A stretch of 51,794 nt of DNA, from contig JAJDEI010000122.1 of the NCBI GenBank assembly GCA_029259845.1, positions 1 to 51,794 on the forward strand, written 5' to 3'. The notes beneath the pieces were generated by a model that was given only the letters and a program-made list of their open reading frames with translations, was not told where the DNA came from and searched no databases. The stretch's first letter is position 1. Each line of letters begins with the position of its first letter. Origin of the DNA: Planctomycetaceae bacterium. Lineage in GTDB: Bacteria; Planctomycetota; Planctomycetia; Planctomycetales; Planctomycetaceae. The translations under genes were made by a program, and so were the position numbers. Below, piece after piece: positions 43,878 through 51,794 of the stretch.

Positions 43878-45212
43878 TCACCCGTTGTACCGACCGACGG
43901 CCACGCAACTGGCAAGGCCCCGTCCGAACATACTGAGGTTCAAAAAACGGTCTCCCGACGGCACGTTGCGGTCTTGCACGAGCCACAGTTGGCATTCCGG
44001 GTCCGGCTCGTCGGAGTTCCAAACAGGAAACAACTCGCCGTGCTTGAGGGCCAGCAGACTGGCGACCAATTCGATCGCTCCCGCGCCGGGACCCGCGTTC
44101 GACAGACAGCTCTTCGCCGCGACCACCGGCGTTTGCAGGCAGTGCACATCGAAGACGTCACGAATGGCGGCGGCTTCGGCCGCATCGGAAGTTTTCGTCC
44201 CCAAGCCGTGGGCGTGAATGTGTCCCACCGACTCCGGCCGAACACCCGCTCGTTTCAGTGACTGTTTCATCGCGCTGGCGAGTGCCTTGCCGCATGCGGC
44301 GGCTCCATCATGGCCGAGCCGGGACGCGGACGTGGCGGCGAGGATTTCGCCGTAAATCGGTGCTCCCCGTTGCAGGGCCGTCTCCAGCTTTTCCAAAACG
44401 AAAGCGGCTGCCCCCTCTCCCGGAGCAGGTCCGTTGCGTCTTCTGTCGAACGGTCGGCAGACGCCCGATTCTCCCGCCTCAGCGACGTCGCCCTCCAGCC
44501 GGGCCCGCATCTGGTTGAACGCGTTCAACGTCGTCCCGGTTGCCCCGACCAACATGGCGTCCGCATCGCCCCATGTGAGCTTGCGGACCGCCTCCGCCAC
44601 GGCCATGTTGGCCCCCACGTCCCGCTGTGTGATCGTGTTGTTCGGCCCCTGTAAGCCATTCACGATCGCCAGATGACAGGCCGGCATGTTGGGAAGACAC
44701 TTGAGAATCCACAACGGCTCCACTTCGGCGATGCCGGACGTTCCCCAACGGTCGAAGTCGAATTCGCCCCGCTCGTCGGAACAGGCCTCGATACCGGCCC
44801 GGAAATCCTCCGGTAGGATCGAAACATTGCCGGCGCCAAAGCAGACACCGGTCCGTTCGCGGATAGTCTCGTCCCAATCCAGCAATCCGCTGTCCGCCAG
44901 TGCCTGCTGACCGGCAGCGACTCCCAGTTGCGTCTCCCGGTTCATCAACTTGAGCGACTTGCGGATTTTTTTGCGCGTCGCCGCCGGCAGGTCGCCAAAC
45001 TCGTCGATCCGGCCACTGAAGTCAGCGACGCCGATCGGCCTGCTCGCCTCGCCTTCGTTGGCTGAGGACGGGAGAGCCGCTGCCGTCGCCGGGCAGATGA
45101 GCGACTGCCAGAACTGATCGACGGACCGCCCGGCAGGACTGACCACACCGACACCGGTGATCACAATGCGGCTGCGGTCAGGACCGGATCGATTCGTCGG
45201 AAAACGGGGCAT
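43878..45212 (-). CDS. Degenerate ketosynthase (chain-length-factor-like)
   Basis: 444 residues of clear ketosynthase fold (RIVITGVGVVSPAGR at the start, LIEVEPLWILKCLPNMPACHLAI-type middle), but the active site is altered. The catalytic Cys position reads ITQRDVGANM, placing Asp198 there. The first His survives (His335, HAHGLGT). The second is Asn372 (KSCLSNAGPGAG), though Lys367 remains. It cannot make the usual acyl-enzyme intermediate, so it is probably a structural or chain-length-setting partner of the intact ketosynthase downstream (345 bp away, same strand). Asp in the Cys place is unlike the Gln of polyketide chain-length factors. There is no frameshift, so the gene is maintained. 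Confidence 0.88.
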   Translation of the reverse strand: MPRFPTNRSGPDRSRIVITGVGVVSPAGRSVDQFWQSLICPATAAALPSSANEGEASRPIGVADFSGRIDEFGDLPAATRKKIRKSLKLMNRETQLGVAAGQQALADSGLLDWDETIRERTGVCFGAGNVSILPEDFRAGIEACSDERGEFDFDRWGTSGIAEVEPLWILKCLPNMPACHLAIVNGLQGPNNTITQRDVGANMAVAEAVRKLTWGDADAMLVGATGTTLNAFNQMRARLEGDVAEAGESGVCRPFDRRRNGPAPGEGAAAFVLEKLETALQRGAPIYGEILAATSASRLGHDGAAACGKALASAMKQSLKRAGVRPESVGHIHAHGLGTKTSDAAEAAAIRDVFDVHCLQTPVVAAKSCLSNAGPGAGAIELVASLLALKHGELFPVWNSDEPDPECQLWLVQDRNVPSGDRFLNLSMFGRGLASCVAVGRYNG

Positions 45213-45429
45213 ACGTCACCATGCTCGGAACCGCCAGACGCCCGATACTGATGGGAAAAGACGGCATCCGGTGCAATGCTATTACTCGACATCCGATGCA
45301 GCCGTCCAGACCAGTTTCGCAGCGGGCGGACTTTTGCTGAGGTGCTCGCAAACGATGCTCCTCCTCAGTGCCCGGAGCGTTAGCGACGGGTCGGTCACAA
45401 CATCAACCGACACCCTTCCGTTGGAAGAA

Positions 45430-46593
45430 TCAAGCCGCCTGCTTGCCGCGGGTTGCTTCCAGCTTGCCCAAAATGGCGGCCGCAGCCCGCTCGATGCCGC
45501 CCCGCTGGGCGACGTCCCCCTTGAGTTCGGCTAACGCATGCACCACATCCTGTCGCTCAAGCTCGGAAGACAACAAGCGGTCGAGCGTTCGCGTGATTTG
45601 TCCGACGGAAGGGGCGTTCTCCAAGAGGAACGTGAACTCGGGCATCAACTCCCGCCCCGCCAGCAGGTTGACGAGCGTGATGTAGCGGCAGCGCAGCAGC
45701 ACGATTTTCAGGAGGACCATCAGCCAGGGAAGCCGGTACATCACCACTGCCGGTGTTTCCCGCGCGAGCAGCTCCAGGCTGACCGAACCGGACACCATCA
45801 GGCAACAGTCAGCCGCCTCGATGATTTCAGAAGTTCGTCCGACCAGCAGTTCAATCGGCAGACGCTCGTGCTCCGCGGCCATGAAGCGGCGGCACAGGTC
45901 CTCGTGTTCGGGCTTGTAACAGGCGACGGCGAAGCGGACATCGGGATGCTGCGCGTGCAGGTCGGCGATGACACGGAGCATGACCGGGAAATTCCGGGTT
46001 ACCTCCTTCTTGCGGGAGCCAGGCAACACGCCCACGATGCGCTGTTCTTCTCGCTTCAGATACTGGATCGTGTCCCGATCCAGTTCGTGCCGCGCCACGT
46101 CCTCGAAGAACGGATGGCCGACGAATTCCACGTCGATGCCCCGCTCCCGGTACCAGTCGACCTCGAAGGAGAGCGCAGAGAGCACATAGTCAACAAACTT
46201 GCGGACCTTGCGAATCCGCCACGGTGCCCAGGCCCACAACTGCGGCGGGAGGTAGTAAATCACCGGGATGCCTTGCTTTTTGGCCTGCCGGGCGATCCAC
46301 CAGTTGAACCCCGGACAGTCGACCAGCACCACGGCATTGGGCCGTTGCTCGCGAAATGAGCGGCCCGCCTGGCGAATCAAACCGATAAACGTCCACAGCA
46401 GCGGCAGGACATCGAGCAGCCCCATCACAGCGAGGTCGGCGAGCGGATGCAGCAGCCGGCAACCGACTTGCTCCATCTGCTTGCCGCCAAACCCGGTGAA
46501 CCGCGCCTGCGGACAACGGCGACGAATCTCCGTGATCACCTGAGCGGCATGCTGATCGCCGCTCGGCTCGCCAACCGAAAAAAAGAGGTGCAT
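45430..46593 (-). CDS. lpxB: Lipid-A-disaccharide synthase
   Basis: 387 residues, GT-B-type glycosyltransferase of lipid A biosynthesis: joins UDP-2,3-diacylglucosamine and 2,3-diacylglucosamine-1-phosphate, at the inner membrane. Family motifs: FFSVGEPSGDQHAA near the start, GFGGKQME, LADLAVMGLLDVLP, VLVDCPGFNWWIARQAKK, YYLPPQLWAWAPWRIRKVRKFVD, GHPFFED (near residue 160), VLPGSRKKEVTRNFPVML, MVSGSVSLELLARETPAVVMYR and NLLAGRELMPEF. Length is normal. Its presence indicates that the organism makes lipid A, as planctomycetes do. It lies between rpoD and the ketosynthases on the minus strand, which hints at an envelope-lipid neighbourhood, but no lpxA/C/D is here. Confidence 0.94.
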   Translation of the reverse strand: MHLFFSVGEPSGDQHAAQVITEIRRRCPQARFTGFGGKQMEQVGCRLLHPLADLAVMGLLDVLPLLWTFIGLIRQAGRSFREQRPNAVVLVDCPGFNWWIARQAKKQGIPVIYYLPPQLWAWAPWRIRKVRKFVDYVLSALSFEVDWYRERGIDVEFVGHPFFEDVARHELDRDTIQYLKREEQRIVGVLPGSRKKEVTRNFPVMLRVIADLHAQHPDVRFAVACYKPEHEDLCRRFMAAEHERLPIELLVGRTSEIIEAADCCLMVSGSVSLELLARETPAVVMYRLPWLMVLLKIVLLRCRYITLVNLLAGRELMPEFTFLLENAPSVGQITRTLDRLLSSELERQDVVHALAELKGDVAQRGGIERAAAAILGKLEATRGKQAA

Positions 46594-46634
46594 CCTTGCA
46601 CGTCCTCTGTGACCGACATAATGACGTCCGCTCC

Positions 46635-46653
46635 CTAGCGGTCGCGGCTAAAC
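46635..46653. repeat. CTAGCGGTCGCGGCTAAAC repeat (copy 2)
   Basis: 19-bp word differing from 9545-9563 at one base. It lies in the short gap between the rpoD stop and the lpxB start, near 46594-46684. Confidence 0.55.
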
Positions 46654-46684
46654 CGACAACGAGATACGACTTATCCCAGAATTG

Positions 46685-48412
46685 CTATGCCCCGGCACCG
46701 ACCGGCTCTTCACCGGGGGCCTCTTGCAGGAGACCGTCGAAACTCTCGCCGTTGGTGTACAGCGATTCGACGAACCCCTTGAGGTGGTCGCTGCGGGTGT
46801 GGTGCTGGAGTTTGCGGAGGGCCTTGGATTCGATCTGCCGGATGCGCTCGCGGGTCACCTTGAAGATCCGCCCGGTTTCCTCCAGCGTGTAACTGTAGCC
46901 GTCGCCCAGGCCGTACCGCAGCTTGATGATCTCCCGCTCGCGGTAGGTGAGGCTCTTGAGCACATGGTCGATCTTGTCCCGCAGCATCTGATGCATGGCG
47001 GAGTCGGCGGGCGTCCCTTCGCTGGCGTCTTCGAGGAAGTCGCCGTAGGAAGAGTCCTCACTCTCGCCGACCGGTGTGTCGAGTGAGATCGGGTGCTTCC
47101 AGGTCTTCATGATCCGTTCGGTTTCCTCGACGCCCAGGCCGACCTCCTTGGCGAGTTCCTCGATGGTCGGTTCGCGACCGGTTTCCTGGCGAATCTGCTC
47201 GCTCTTGGCTTTGAGCGTGGAGATGCTTTGGAACATGTGCACGGGAATCCGAATCGTGCGGGCATGATCGGCCACCGCACGGGTGATCGCCTGGCGAATC
47301 CACCATGTGGCGTACGTGCTGAATTTGTAGCCACGGCGGTATTCGTACTTTTCGACGCCCCGCATCAGGCCGGCATTGCCCTCCTGGATGAGGTCGAGAA
47401 ACGACAGGCCCCGGTTTCGGTATTTCTTGGCGATTGACACGACCAGCCGCAGGTTTCCACCGGACAATTGTTGCTTGGCATGCGTCCAGGCATCGAAGCG
47501 ACACTTGATCTTCCGCAGACGGGCACGAAACTCCGCCGGTGTTTCGTGCGTCAAATCGACGAGATCATCGAGCTGCGTCTGCAACATGCGAATTTCGTCA
47601 CGGGCGTTCAGACGCCGCGACAGACGTTTGATCCGCTGTTCGATGTCCTTCATCTGATCGGCGATCTGCTCCATCCGCTTGACGAGCGGCTGCAAGCGAT
47701 GCGTCCGTACGGAAAGTTCTTCGCACAAGGTGCACATCTTGCGGCGGCGGATGACCATTCGCGCGGCAGCCGCTTCCCGCTCTTTCTTCGACCCCGAGGT
47801 CATCTTGATCTCGAAATCCTGGCGATTTTGCTCCATCAAAATCCGGAGCGTCGGCAAATTGATCGGCATGCGTCCGAGAATCTGCTCCTTGCGGGAGTTC
47901 TCGGTCTCCGACGTTCGCAGCGTCCGCTCGAACGGGAGCTCGCCGGCATGAACCTTTTCCAGTGTGTCGACCGCGAAATTGAGCGCGAAATCGGACTCCA
48001 CCAGCGTGCGGCGGAACCGCTTGCGGGTGATCTCAATCTGTTTGGCCAGAAAGATTTCGTCTTCCCGTGAAAGCAGCGGAATGTTGCCCATCTGGCTGAG
48101 GTACATGCGAATCGGATCGCGGGACGACATGGCCGCCGCCGTCTCCGGCTCAATCATCGATTTGGCGGCGTCGCTCGGCTCTTCGACCTTCTCCGCCTCA
48201 TGCATCCGCGTTTTTTCAGCCACGGTATCTGGTGCGTCGGGATCGTTGACGAGCGGCAGATCGATCTCCTCCAGGCAAAGAATGATCTTGTCCACCAGCG
48301 TGGGGTCACCCCCTTCGTCCGGTAGAAATTCGTCCACAGCCTGGAATGTCAGAAACCCTCGCTTCTGCGAAGCCTGGGTCAGCACCCGCAACCCCTCGTC
48401 GAGTCGATACAC
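46685..48412 (-). CDS. rpoD: Primary RNA polymerase sigma factor (sigma-70)
   Basis: 575 residues. Region 1.2 is [29 protein letters not shown]. Region 2 contains [60 protein letters not shown], the core-binding and -10 recognition helices, nearly invariant among primary sigmas. Region 3 begins after RTIRIPVHM. Region 4 ([49 protein letters not shown]) recognises the -35. The N-terminal region 1.1 (1-95) and the segment between 1.2 and 2 are divergent and charged, as in many non-proteobacterial RpoD proteins. Almost certainly the housekeeping sigma factor, so the near-consensus promoters at 39175 and 49196 are plausible targets. Confidence 0.95.
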   Translation of the reverse strand: MYRLDEGLRVLTQASQKRGFLTFQAVDEFLPDEGGDPTLVDKIILCLEEIDLPLVNDPDAPDTVAEKTRMHEAEKVEEPSDAAKSMIEPETAAAMSSRDPIRMYLSQMGNIPLLSREDEIFLAKQIEITRKRFRRTLVESDFALNFAVDTLEKVHAGELPFERTLRTSETENSRKEQILGRMPINLPTLRILMEQNRQDFEIKMTSGSKKEREAAAARMVIRRRKMCTLCEELSVRTHRLQPLVKRMEQIADQMKDIEQRIKRLSRRLNARDEIRMLQTQLDDLVDLTHETPAEFRARLRKIKCRFDAWTHAKQQLSGGNLRLVVSIAKKYRNRGLSFLDLIQEGNAGLMRGVEKYEYRRGYKFSTYATWWIRQAITRAVADHARTIRIPVHMFQSISTLKAKSEQIRQETGREPTIEELAKEVGLGVEETERIMKTWKHPISLDTPVGESEDSSYGDFLEDASEGTPADSAMHQMLRDKIDHVLKSLTYREREIIKLRYGLGDGYSYTLEETGRIFKVTRERIRQIESKALRKLQHHTRSDHLKGFVESLYTNGESFDGLLQEAPGEEPVGAGA

Positions 48413-49195
48413 GGTCTACTCCTCGTCCTCAGTCGAAAATGGTCTGCCTGAAGGCCGGACGTCCGTGCCAAGCCATCATCGGCATGCGTTATTTGAAGAA
48501 AAGCCCGGCAACAACGGCGTCGCCCTGATGGCCTTTGTGAATGAATCCGCCCTGAACCAGTTCGTCACTTACTCGATTAGTACCCAACTTGAAGCAATTC
48601 GCCAACGGCCCACGCATGGATTCGATGCAGAAACGTCCGATTGACAACACCGCCTTACGGTGTCAGACGCGGCTGGCTGGCCCCGGGACGGCGGTGATCC
48701 AACATTGATGCCCGCACTGGCGAACTGTTCGCGGCGCGGGGGCATCGCCCACCCAAATCGTCCGGCCGGAAGGCCCGAGAAAGCTGGTTCTCATCGGCAG
48801 CATCCTTACCATCTCACCGAGAACCGGGAATCTGCAACGCGTTGACTCCCCGGTCTGTTTTGCTGTTCGTCGTCGCTCACTTCTGCAGTCTGCTAACGCC
48901 ATCACGCAACGAACATTCGCAAAACACCGCCTCACAGGCGTTGAGGCCGCCATCCTACCACATCTGACCATCCCGTCCACGCAATTTCTGCCGGAGGACC
49001 TGATTTCCCCGAAATTCAAAACCTCAAGAGAATTACTACGGTCGAGAGCCCTGCAGGTCAACCGGCTTCCTGGCCAAATCCGCCAGCAAGAAGCATTTCC
49101 CAGCCGGAATGGAGCGAACCGGTAGGAAGAGTTCGTGTCGACAGTTGTAACGAACGAAACAATCCGGCGCCCCGCTGTTCACTGCATCTCGCCGG
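48413..49195. other. 780-bp gene-free stretch upstream of rpoD and of the leu promoter
   Basis: No coding sequence supported; the short ORFs are unlike proteins. An ACACCG-ccTTA-CGGTGT hairpin is at 48647-48663. The rpoD promoter on the minus strand should be here but I cannot name one. Otherwise unremarkable. Confidence 0.45.
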
Positions 49196-49224
49196 TTGAC
49201 CGAAGCTTCAGTGCGACCTATGAT
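49196..49224 (+). promoter_or_regulatory. Sigma-70 promoter of the leu leader
   Basis: TTGACC (49196-49201) and TATGAT (49219-49224) with exactly 17 bases between: five of six and five of six to consensus. The predicted start near 49231 gives a leader RNA of about 165 bases that ends in the terminator at 49364-49397. Confidence 0.72.
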
Positions 49225-49267
49225 GACTTTGGAAGACACCGGCTTTTATCCATCTGCCATTGCACCA

Positions 49268-49330
49268 ATGACCCACAGCCTGCGCAACATCGCCCTGCTG
49301 CTTAGCCTGCCTCCCCACGGGAGGTCTTAG
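49268..49330 (+). CDS. leuL: Leucine-rich leader peptide of an attenuator
   Basis: A 20-codon ORF, ATG at 49268, stop TAG at 49328. The peptide reads MTHSLRNIALLLSL and ends PPHGRS. Leucine codons are at positions 5, 10, 11, 12 and 14; three are consecutive (CTG CTG CTT, 49295-49303). The enterobacterial leuL peptide also begins MTH and has a leucine run, so the arrangement looks like the same regulatory logic. The last codons (CCTCCC-CAC-GGGAGG) make a small hairpin. No clear Shine-Dalgarno precedes the ATG. Ribosome stalling at the Leu run when Leu-tRNA is low would govern the terminator downstream. Confidence 0.72.
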   Translation: MTHSLRNIALLLSLPPHGRS

Positions 49331-49363
49331 GCCGGGTTTCGATTGTTTCAAGACGTACACCCA

Positions 49364-49397
49364 CCCTGAGGCTTCTCCCGGAGCCTCAGGGTTTTTT
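49364..49397 (+). terminator. Intrinsic terminator (attenuator) before leuA
   Basis: CCCTGAGGCT (49364-49373) pairs perfectly with AGCCTCAGGG (49382-49391) around an eight-base loop, followed at once by six T. This is the best terminator in the window. The loop/3' arm segment CCCGG-a-GCCTCAG (49377-49389) can alternatively pair with CTTAGGCCGGG at 49326-49336, which would prevent it forming. That gives a plausible antiterminator that overlaps the leader stop codon. Confidence 0.82.
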
Positions 49398-49415
49398 CGT
49401 TGTTGGCTTTTGGCG

Positions 49416-49843
49416 GTTGGCTGGTGGGGCTCGAACAGAGACAGCGGGAGACTGGCATGTTTCGATTTGAGAAGCTGGACGTCTGGCCGGAGGCGATCGC
49501 CTTGAGCGATCGTGTCTATGAGGCGACGCGTCGGTCAGCCGTCTCGATTTCGGCCAACATCGCTGAAGGCTCCGGACACGGAACAGATCCGGAGTGTCGC
49601 CGCTTCATTGAAATCGCCTCCGGCTCCCTGATGGAAACCGTCTCCCATCTCACTATCGCCAGCCGCCAACGATTCCTCTCGGAACCCGACTTTCGAGACC
49701 TCGACGACCACTGCGAACGCATCGAAAAAATGCTCAGATCCCTTCGCAATCGATTGATAGCCACCAACAAATAGCCACCAGCCAACAGCGAAAAACCCAT
49801 GCCCCAATCGCCGCCCGCCACCCGCCACCAGCCACCAGCCAAC
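49416..49843. repeat. Inverted GTTGGCTGGTGG / CCACCAGCCAAC repeats flanking the four-helix gene
   Basis: GTTGGCTGGTGG (49416-49427) is exactly inverted at 49775-49786, on either side of the four-helix-bundle gene. The inverted word occurs again at 49832-49843 inside the start of leuA, with CCACCCGCCACCAGCCA between. The whole gene may thus have been inserted as a unit. Confidence 0.65.
49457..49774 (+). CDS. Four-helix-bundle protein (S23/IVS type) with internal deletion
   Basis: 106 residues from MFRFEKLDVW (49457; GGGAG just upstream); an in-frame start at 49400 is less likely. Family of the 23S-rRNA intervening-sequence proteins and related genes. It starts FRFEKLDVWPEAIALSDRVYEATR and continues RSAVSISANIAEGSG and FIEIASGSLMETVSHL. 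In the family about 15-18 residues (the FPxEE...GLxxQLRRA region) lie between the first helix and AVSIxxNIAEG; here they are absent, so helix A/B is shortened. It may still fold or be decaying. It is located in the leader region of leuA and flanked by inverted repeats, like an inserted element. Function unknown. Confidence 0.72.
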   Translation: MFRFEKLDVWPEAIALSDRVYEATRRSAVSISANIAEGSGHGTDPECRRFIEIASGSLMETVSHLTIASRQRFLSEPDFRDLDDHCERIEKMLRSLRNRLIATNK

Positions 49844-51409
49844 AGCCAGTCGATCACCATCTTCGACACCACACTCCGCGACGGCGAGCAGTCGCCCGGG
49901 TGTTCGATGTCCATCGACGAGAAAATGGAAGTCGCCCGCGCACTCGTCGAACTGGGAGTCGATGTGATCGAAGCTGGCTTTCCCATCGCCTCGCCGGGTG
50001 ACTTTGAAGCAGTCCGGCGGATCGCGCGGACCTACGGTGAGCAAACCACCATCTGCGGACTGGCCCGCTGCCGTGTCGACGACATCGACCGGGCCTGGGA
50101 CGCCCTCAAGGATGCCCAGGACGTCCGCGTGCATGTTTTTTTGGCGACATCGGCCATTCATCGCGAGCATAAGCTCAAGATGGCGAAGGAAGAAATCCTG
50201 CGTCGGTCGGTCGAGATGGTCAAGTACACCGCCGACAAGATGGCCGCGCGGCCCGACATCACCACTCCCAACGTGGAATTCTCCCCCGAGGACGCCGCCC
50301 GCACGGAACTCGACTTCCTCTGCGAAGTAGTCGAGAAGACCATCGAGGCCGGCGCAACGACCGTCAATATCCCGGATACCGTCGGCTACGCCACGCCCAA
50401 CCATTTTTTCAACGTCATCAAGACGCTCAAAGAGAAGGTGTCCAACATCGATCGGGCGGTCATCTCGACCCACTGCCATAACGATTTGGGCCTCGCCGTC
50501 GCCAACAGTTTGGCCTGTGTGGAAGCCGGGGCGCGGCAGATTGAATGCACCATCAACGGCCTCGGTGAGCGGGCCGGAAACGCCGCCTTGGAGGAACTGG
50601 TCATGGCCCTTCGCACCCGGCACGATTACTACGGAATCGATACCAACATCAACACCGAGCGTTTGTTCCCCACCAGCCGCCTTGTCTCCAGCATCACCGG
50701 CATGAAGGTGCAACGGAATAAGGCGATCGTGGGCCAAAACGCCTTCGCCCATGAGGCGGGCATCCATCAGCACGGCATGTTGCAAAACAGCTCGACCTAC
50801 GAGATCATGCGGCCTCAGGATGTCGGCTTCGTCGGCACGAACCTCGTCTTGGGGAAACACTCCGGCCGCCACGCCTTCCGCGATCGCGTGGTGCAGCTCG
50901 GCTACACGCTTGACGAGGAGATATTCCAGAAAGTGTTCGACGATTTCATCGCGCTGGCTGATAAAAAGAAGGACGTCTACGATTCGGACATCGCCGCGCT
51001 CGTCGAGCAGCGGGCGCATCAGGCTCCGGCCACCTGGACGATGACGACGTTCCACGCTTTCGGGGGCACCGGCACGATCCCCACTGCCACCATCGCCCTC
51101 ACCCACGAAGACGGACACACATCGCAAGACGCCTCCACCGGCGACGGCCCGGTCGATGCGGCCTTCCACTGCCTGGAACGGATCGTCGGCATCGATGCGA
51201 CGCTCCGCGAGTACAACGTCCGCAGCGTCTCCAGCGGCAAGGACGCGATGGGCGAGGTGACCGTCGAGATCGACTGCCAGGGCCGCACCTACCACGGCAA
51301 AGGCCTCAGCACCGACATCATCGAGGCCAGCGCCCTCGCCTACCTGCAAGCCCTCAACAAATCCCTCGCCTCCAACGGTCGCGAACCACACGCGGCTAAG
51401 GGGGTGTAA
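49799..51409 (+). CDS. leuA: 2-isopropylmalate synthase
   Basis: 536 residues; condenses acetyl-CoA with 2-oxoisovalerate in the first committed step of leucine biosynthesis, in the cytoplasm. DTTLRDGEQSPG (residues 23-34) and HCHNDLG (His225, His227) are the metal-binding motifs, with NGLGERAGNA following. AHEAGIHQHGML and GKHSGRHAF complete the catalytic half. The C-terminal regulatory domain (about 420-515) resembles other LeuA with the ISPYQ-like allosteric fold: MGEVTVEIDCQGRTYHGKGLSTDIIEASALAYLQALN. Residues 1-17 (MPQSPPATRHQPPANSQ) are encoded by the repeat at 49832-49843 and its surroundings, not by a normal LeuA N-terminus. It is probably under leucine attenuation. Confidence 0.95.
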   Translation: MPQSPPATRHQPPANSQSITIFDTTLRDGEQSPGCSMSIDEKMEVARALVELGVDVIEAGFPIASPGDFEAVRRIARTYGEQTTICGLARCRVDDIDRAWDALKDAQDVRVHVFLATSAIHREHKLKMAKEEILRRSVEMVKYTADKMAARPDITTPNVEFSPEDAARTELDFLCEVVEKTIEAGATTVNIPDTVGYATPNHFFNVIKTLKEKVSNIDRAVISTHCHNDLGLAVANSLACVEAGARQIECTINGLGERAGNAALEELVMALRTRHDYYGIDTNINTERLFPTSRLVSSITGMKVQRNKAIVGQNAFAHEAGIHQHGMLQNSSTYEIMRPQDVGFVGTNLVLGKHSGRHAFRDRVVQLGYTLDEEIFQKVFDDFIALADKKKDVYDSDIAALVEQRAHQAPATWTMTTFHAFGGTGTIPTATIALTHEDGHTSQDASTGDGPVDAAFHCLERIVGIDATLREYNVRSVSSGKDAMGEVTVEIDCQGRTYHGKGLSTDIIEASALAYLQALNKSLASNGREPHAAKGV

Positions 51410-51794
51410 GGGGCAGTTTGGCGGAATCCACCGTCCGCATCCTGGGTTTCACCTCGATTACCCACCCGGCGATTCGATTCGGCAGTGGCAACGAGACCGG
51501 CGCAACGAGTTGCTCGACCGATCGTCGACTGGGGAAAAACGGGTGAAGTCTGGAGCCGGCAACAATTCGTGGGGACGGAAGTTCGAGAGGTTCAGCAACA
51601 GCGCGGTTCGACGAAATGGTGTCTCGACCCGCTGTGCAACAATCCTCTCCCGACCCCGCCGCAGTGCATCCAACAAGATGGCTTGCTTCCGCGGTGATGA
51701 TTCACAAGAATATCGCACTGCACTTTGATTGAGGCAGCAAACCCGACCAGCTGCCATAGACGTTGGTGTGAAGATCACAACAGGGTGATCGCCG
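51410..51794. other. Gene-free window end
   Basis: No gene, repeat or terminator is visible in the last 385 bases. The minus-strand ORF across 51458-51778 is not protein-like. A downstream leucine gene (leuB/C/D) would be expected past the edge only if the operon continues. Confidence 0.35.

Noticed and set aside
48647..48663. ACACCG hairpin as an rpoD terminator or regulatory site
   Set aside because: Only a 6-bp stem without T-tract and 235 bp from rpoD; short repeats of this sort are common in the window.
49535..51391. 618-codon minus-strand ORF
   Set aside because: Antisense to leuA, typical high-GC shadow frame with Gly/Asp/Val-rich composition.
51458..51778. 106-codon minus-strand ORF at the window end
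   Set aside because: Arg/Ser-rich without domain or ribosome binding site; not supported as a gene.

Overview
The window comes from a high-GC (about 60-65%, estimated by eye) bacterium that is very probably a member of the Planctomycetota, most likely order Planctomycetales. Support comes from secreted proteins with the planctomycete LETRLLLAA-type N-terminal signal, GEVED and dockerin-like repeats, a PEP-CTERM protein, paired ExbD proteins, an NtrC-like two-component pair, an outer-membrane lipid A gene (lpxB), and many small hairpin repeats between genes. No tRNA, rRNA, CRISPR array or intact transposase was seen.

Layout. 1-120: the 3' tail (domains V and VI) of a group II intron. 0.3-5.6 kb: a Tat-exported amidohydrolase, a secreted double-domain esterase and a beta-helix protein. 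5.8-9.5 kb (minus): exbB-exbD-exbD, a TPR protein and lspA. 9.9-12.7 kb (plus): a tagatose-3-epimerase-like enzyme, two small membrane proteins and a RidA protein. 13.4-17.1 kb (plus): histidine kinase, NtrC-like regulator (without GAFTGA) and a single-domain receiver. 17.1-19 kb: one unknown conserved-looking gene, then 1.1 kb of repeat-filled non-coding DNA. 19-24.1 kb (plus): TPR protein and polysaccharide export protein, then a Crp/Fnr regulator and a zinc-finger membrane protein. 24.5-27.3 kb (minus): enolase-superfamily enzyme and a sodium/solute symporter. 27.5-32.1 kb: unknown protein, ABC exporter, LolA-like secreted protein. 32.4-36.2 kb: a large secreted metallophosphoesterase and a PEP-CTERM protein.

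36.5-40.4 kb looks like a nitrosative-stress module: protoglobin, class III hybrid cluster protein and GYD protein on the minus strand, divergent from an Rrf2 repressor and a single-domain globin. The divergent region holds an imperfect palindrome next to a near-consensus promoter. 40.7-45.2 kb (minus) holds a 3-hydroxyacyl-CoA dehydrogenase and two ketosynthases. One ketosynthase has the full Cys-His-His triad and the other has lost Cys and one His, so the pair resembles a KS/chain-length-factor couple. lpxB and the primary sigma factor rpoD follow.

49.2-51.4 kb holds leuA behind what looks like a complete transcription attenuator: a consensus promoter, a 20-residue leucine-rich leader peptide and a strong intrinsic terminator. 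A shortened four-helix-bundle (S23/IVS-type) gene flanked by inverted repeats sits between attenuator and leuA. Several short repeat families recur through the window. The clearest is a 157-bp inverted-repeat element present twice, each copy flanked by a perfect direct repeat of its own (8 and 10 bp), as expected of a MITE-like element.
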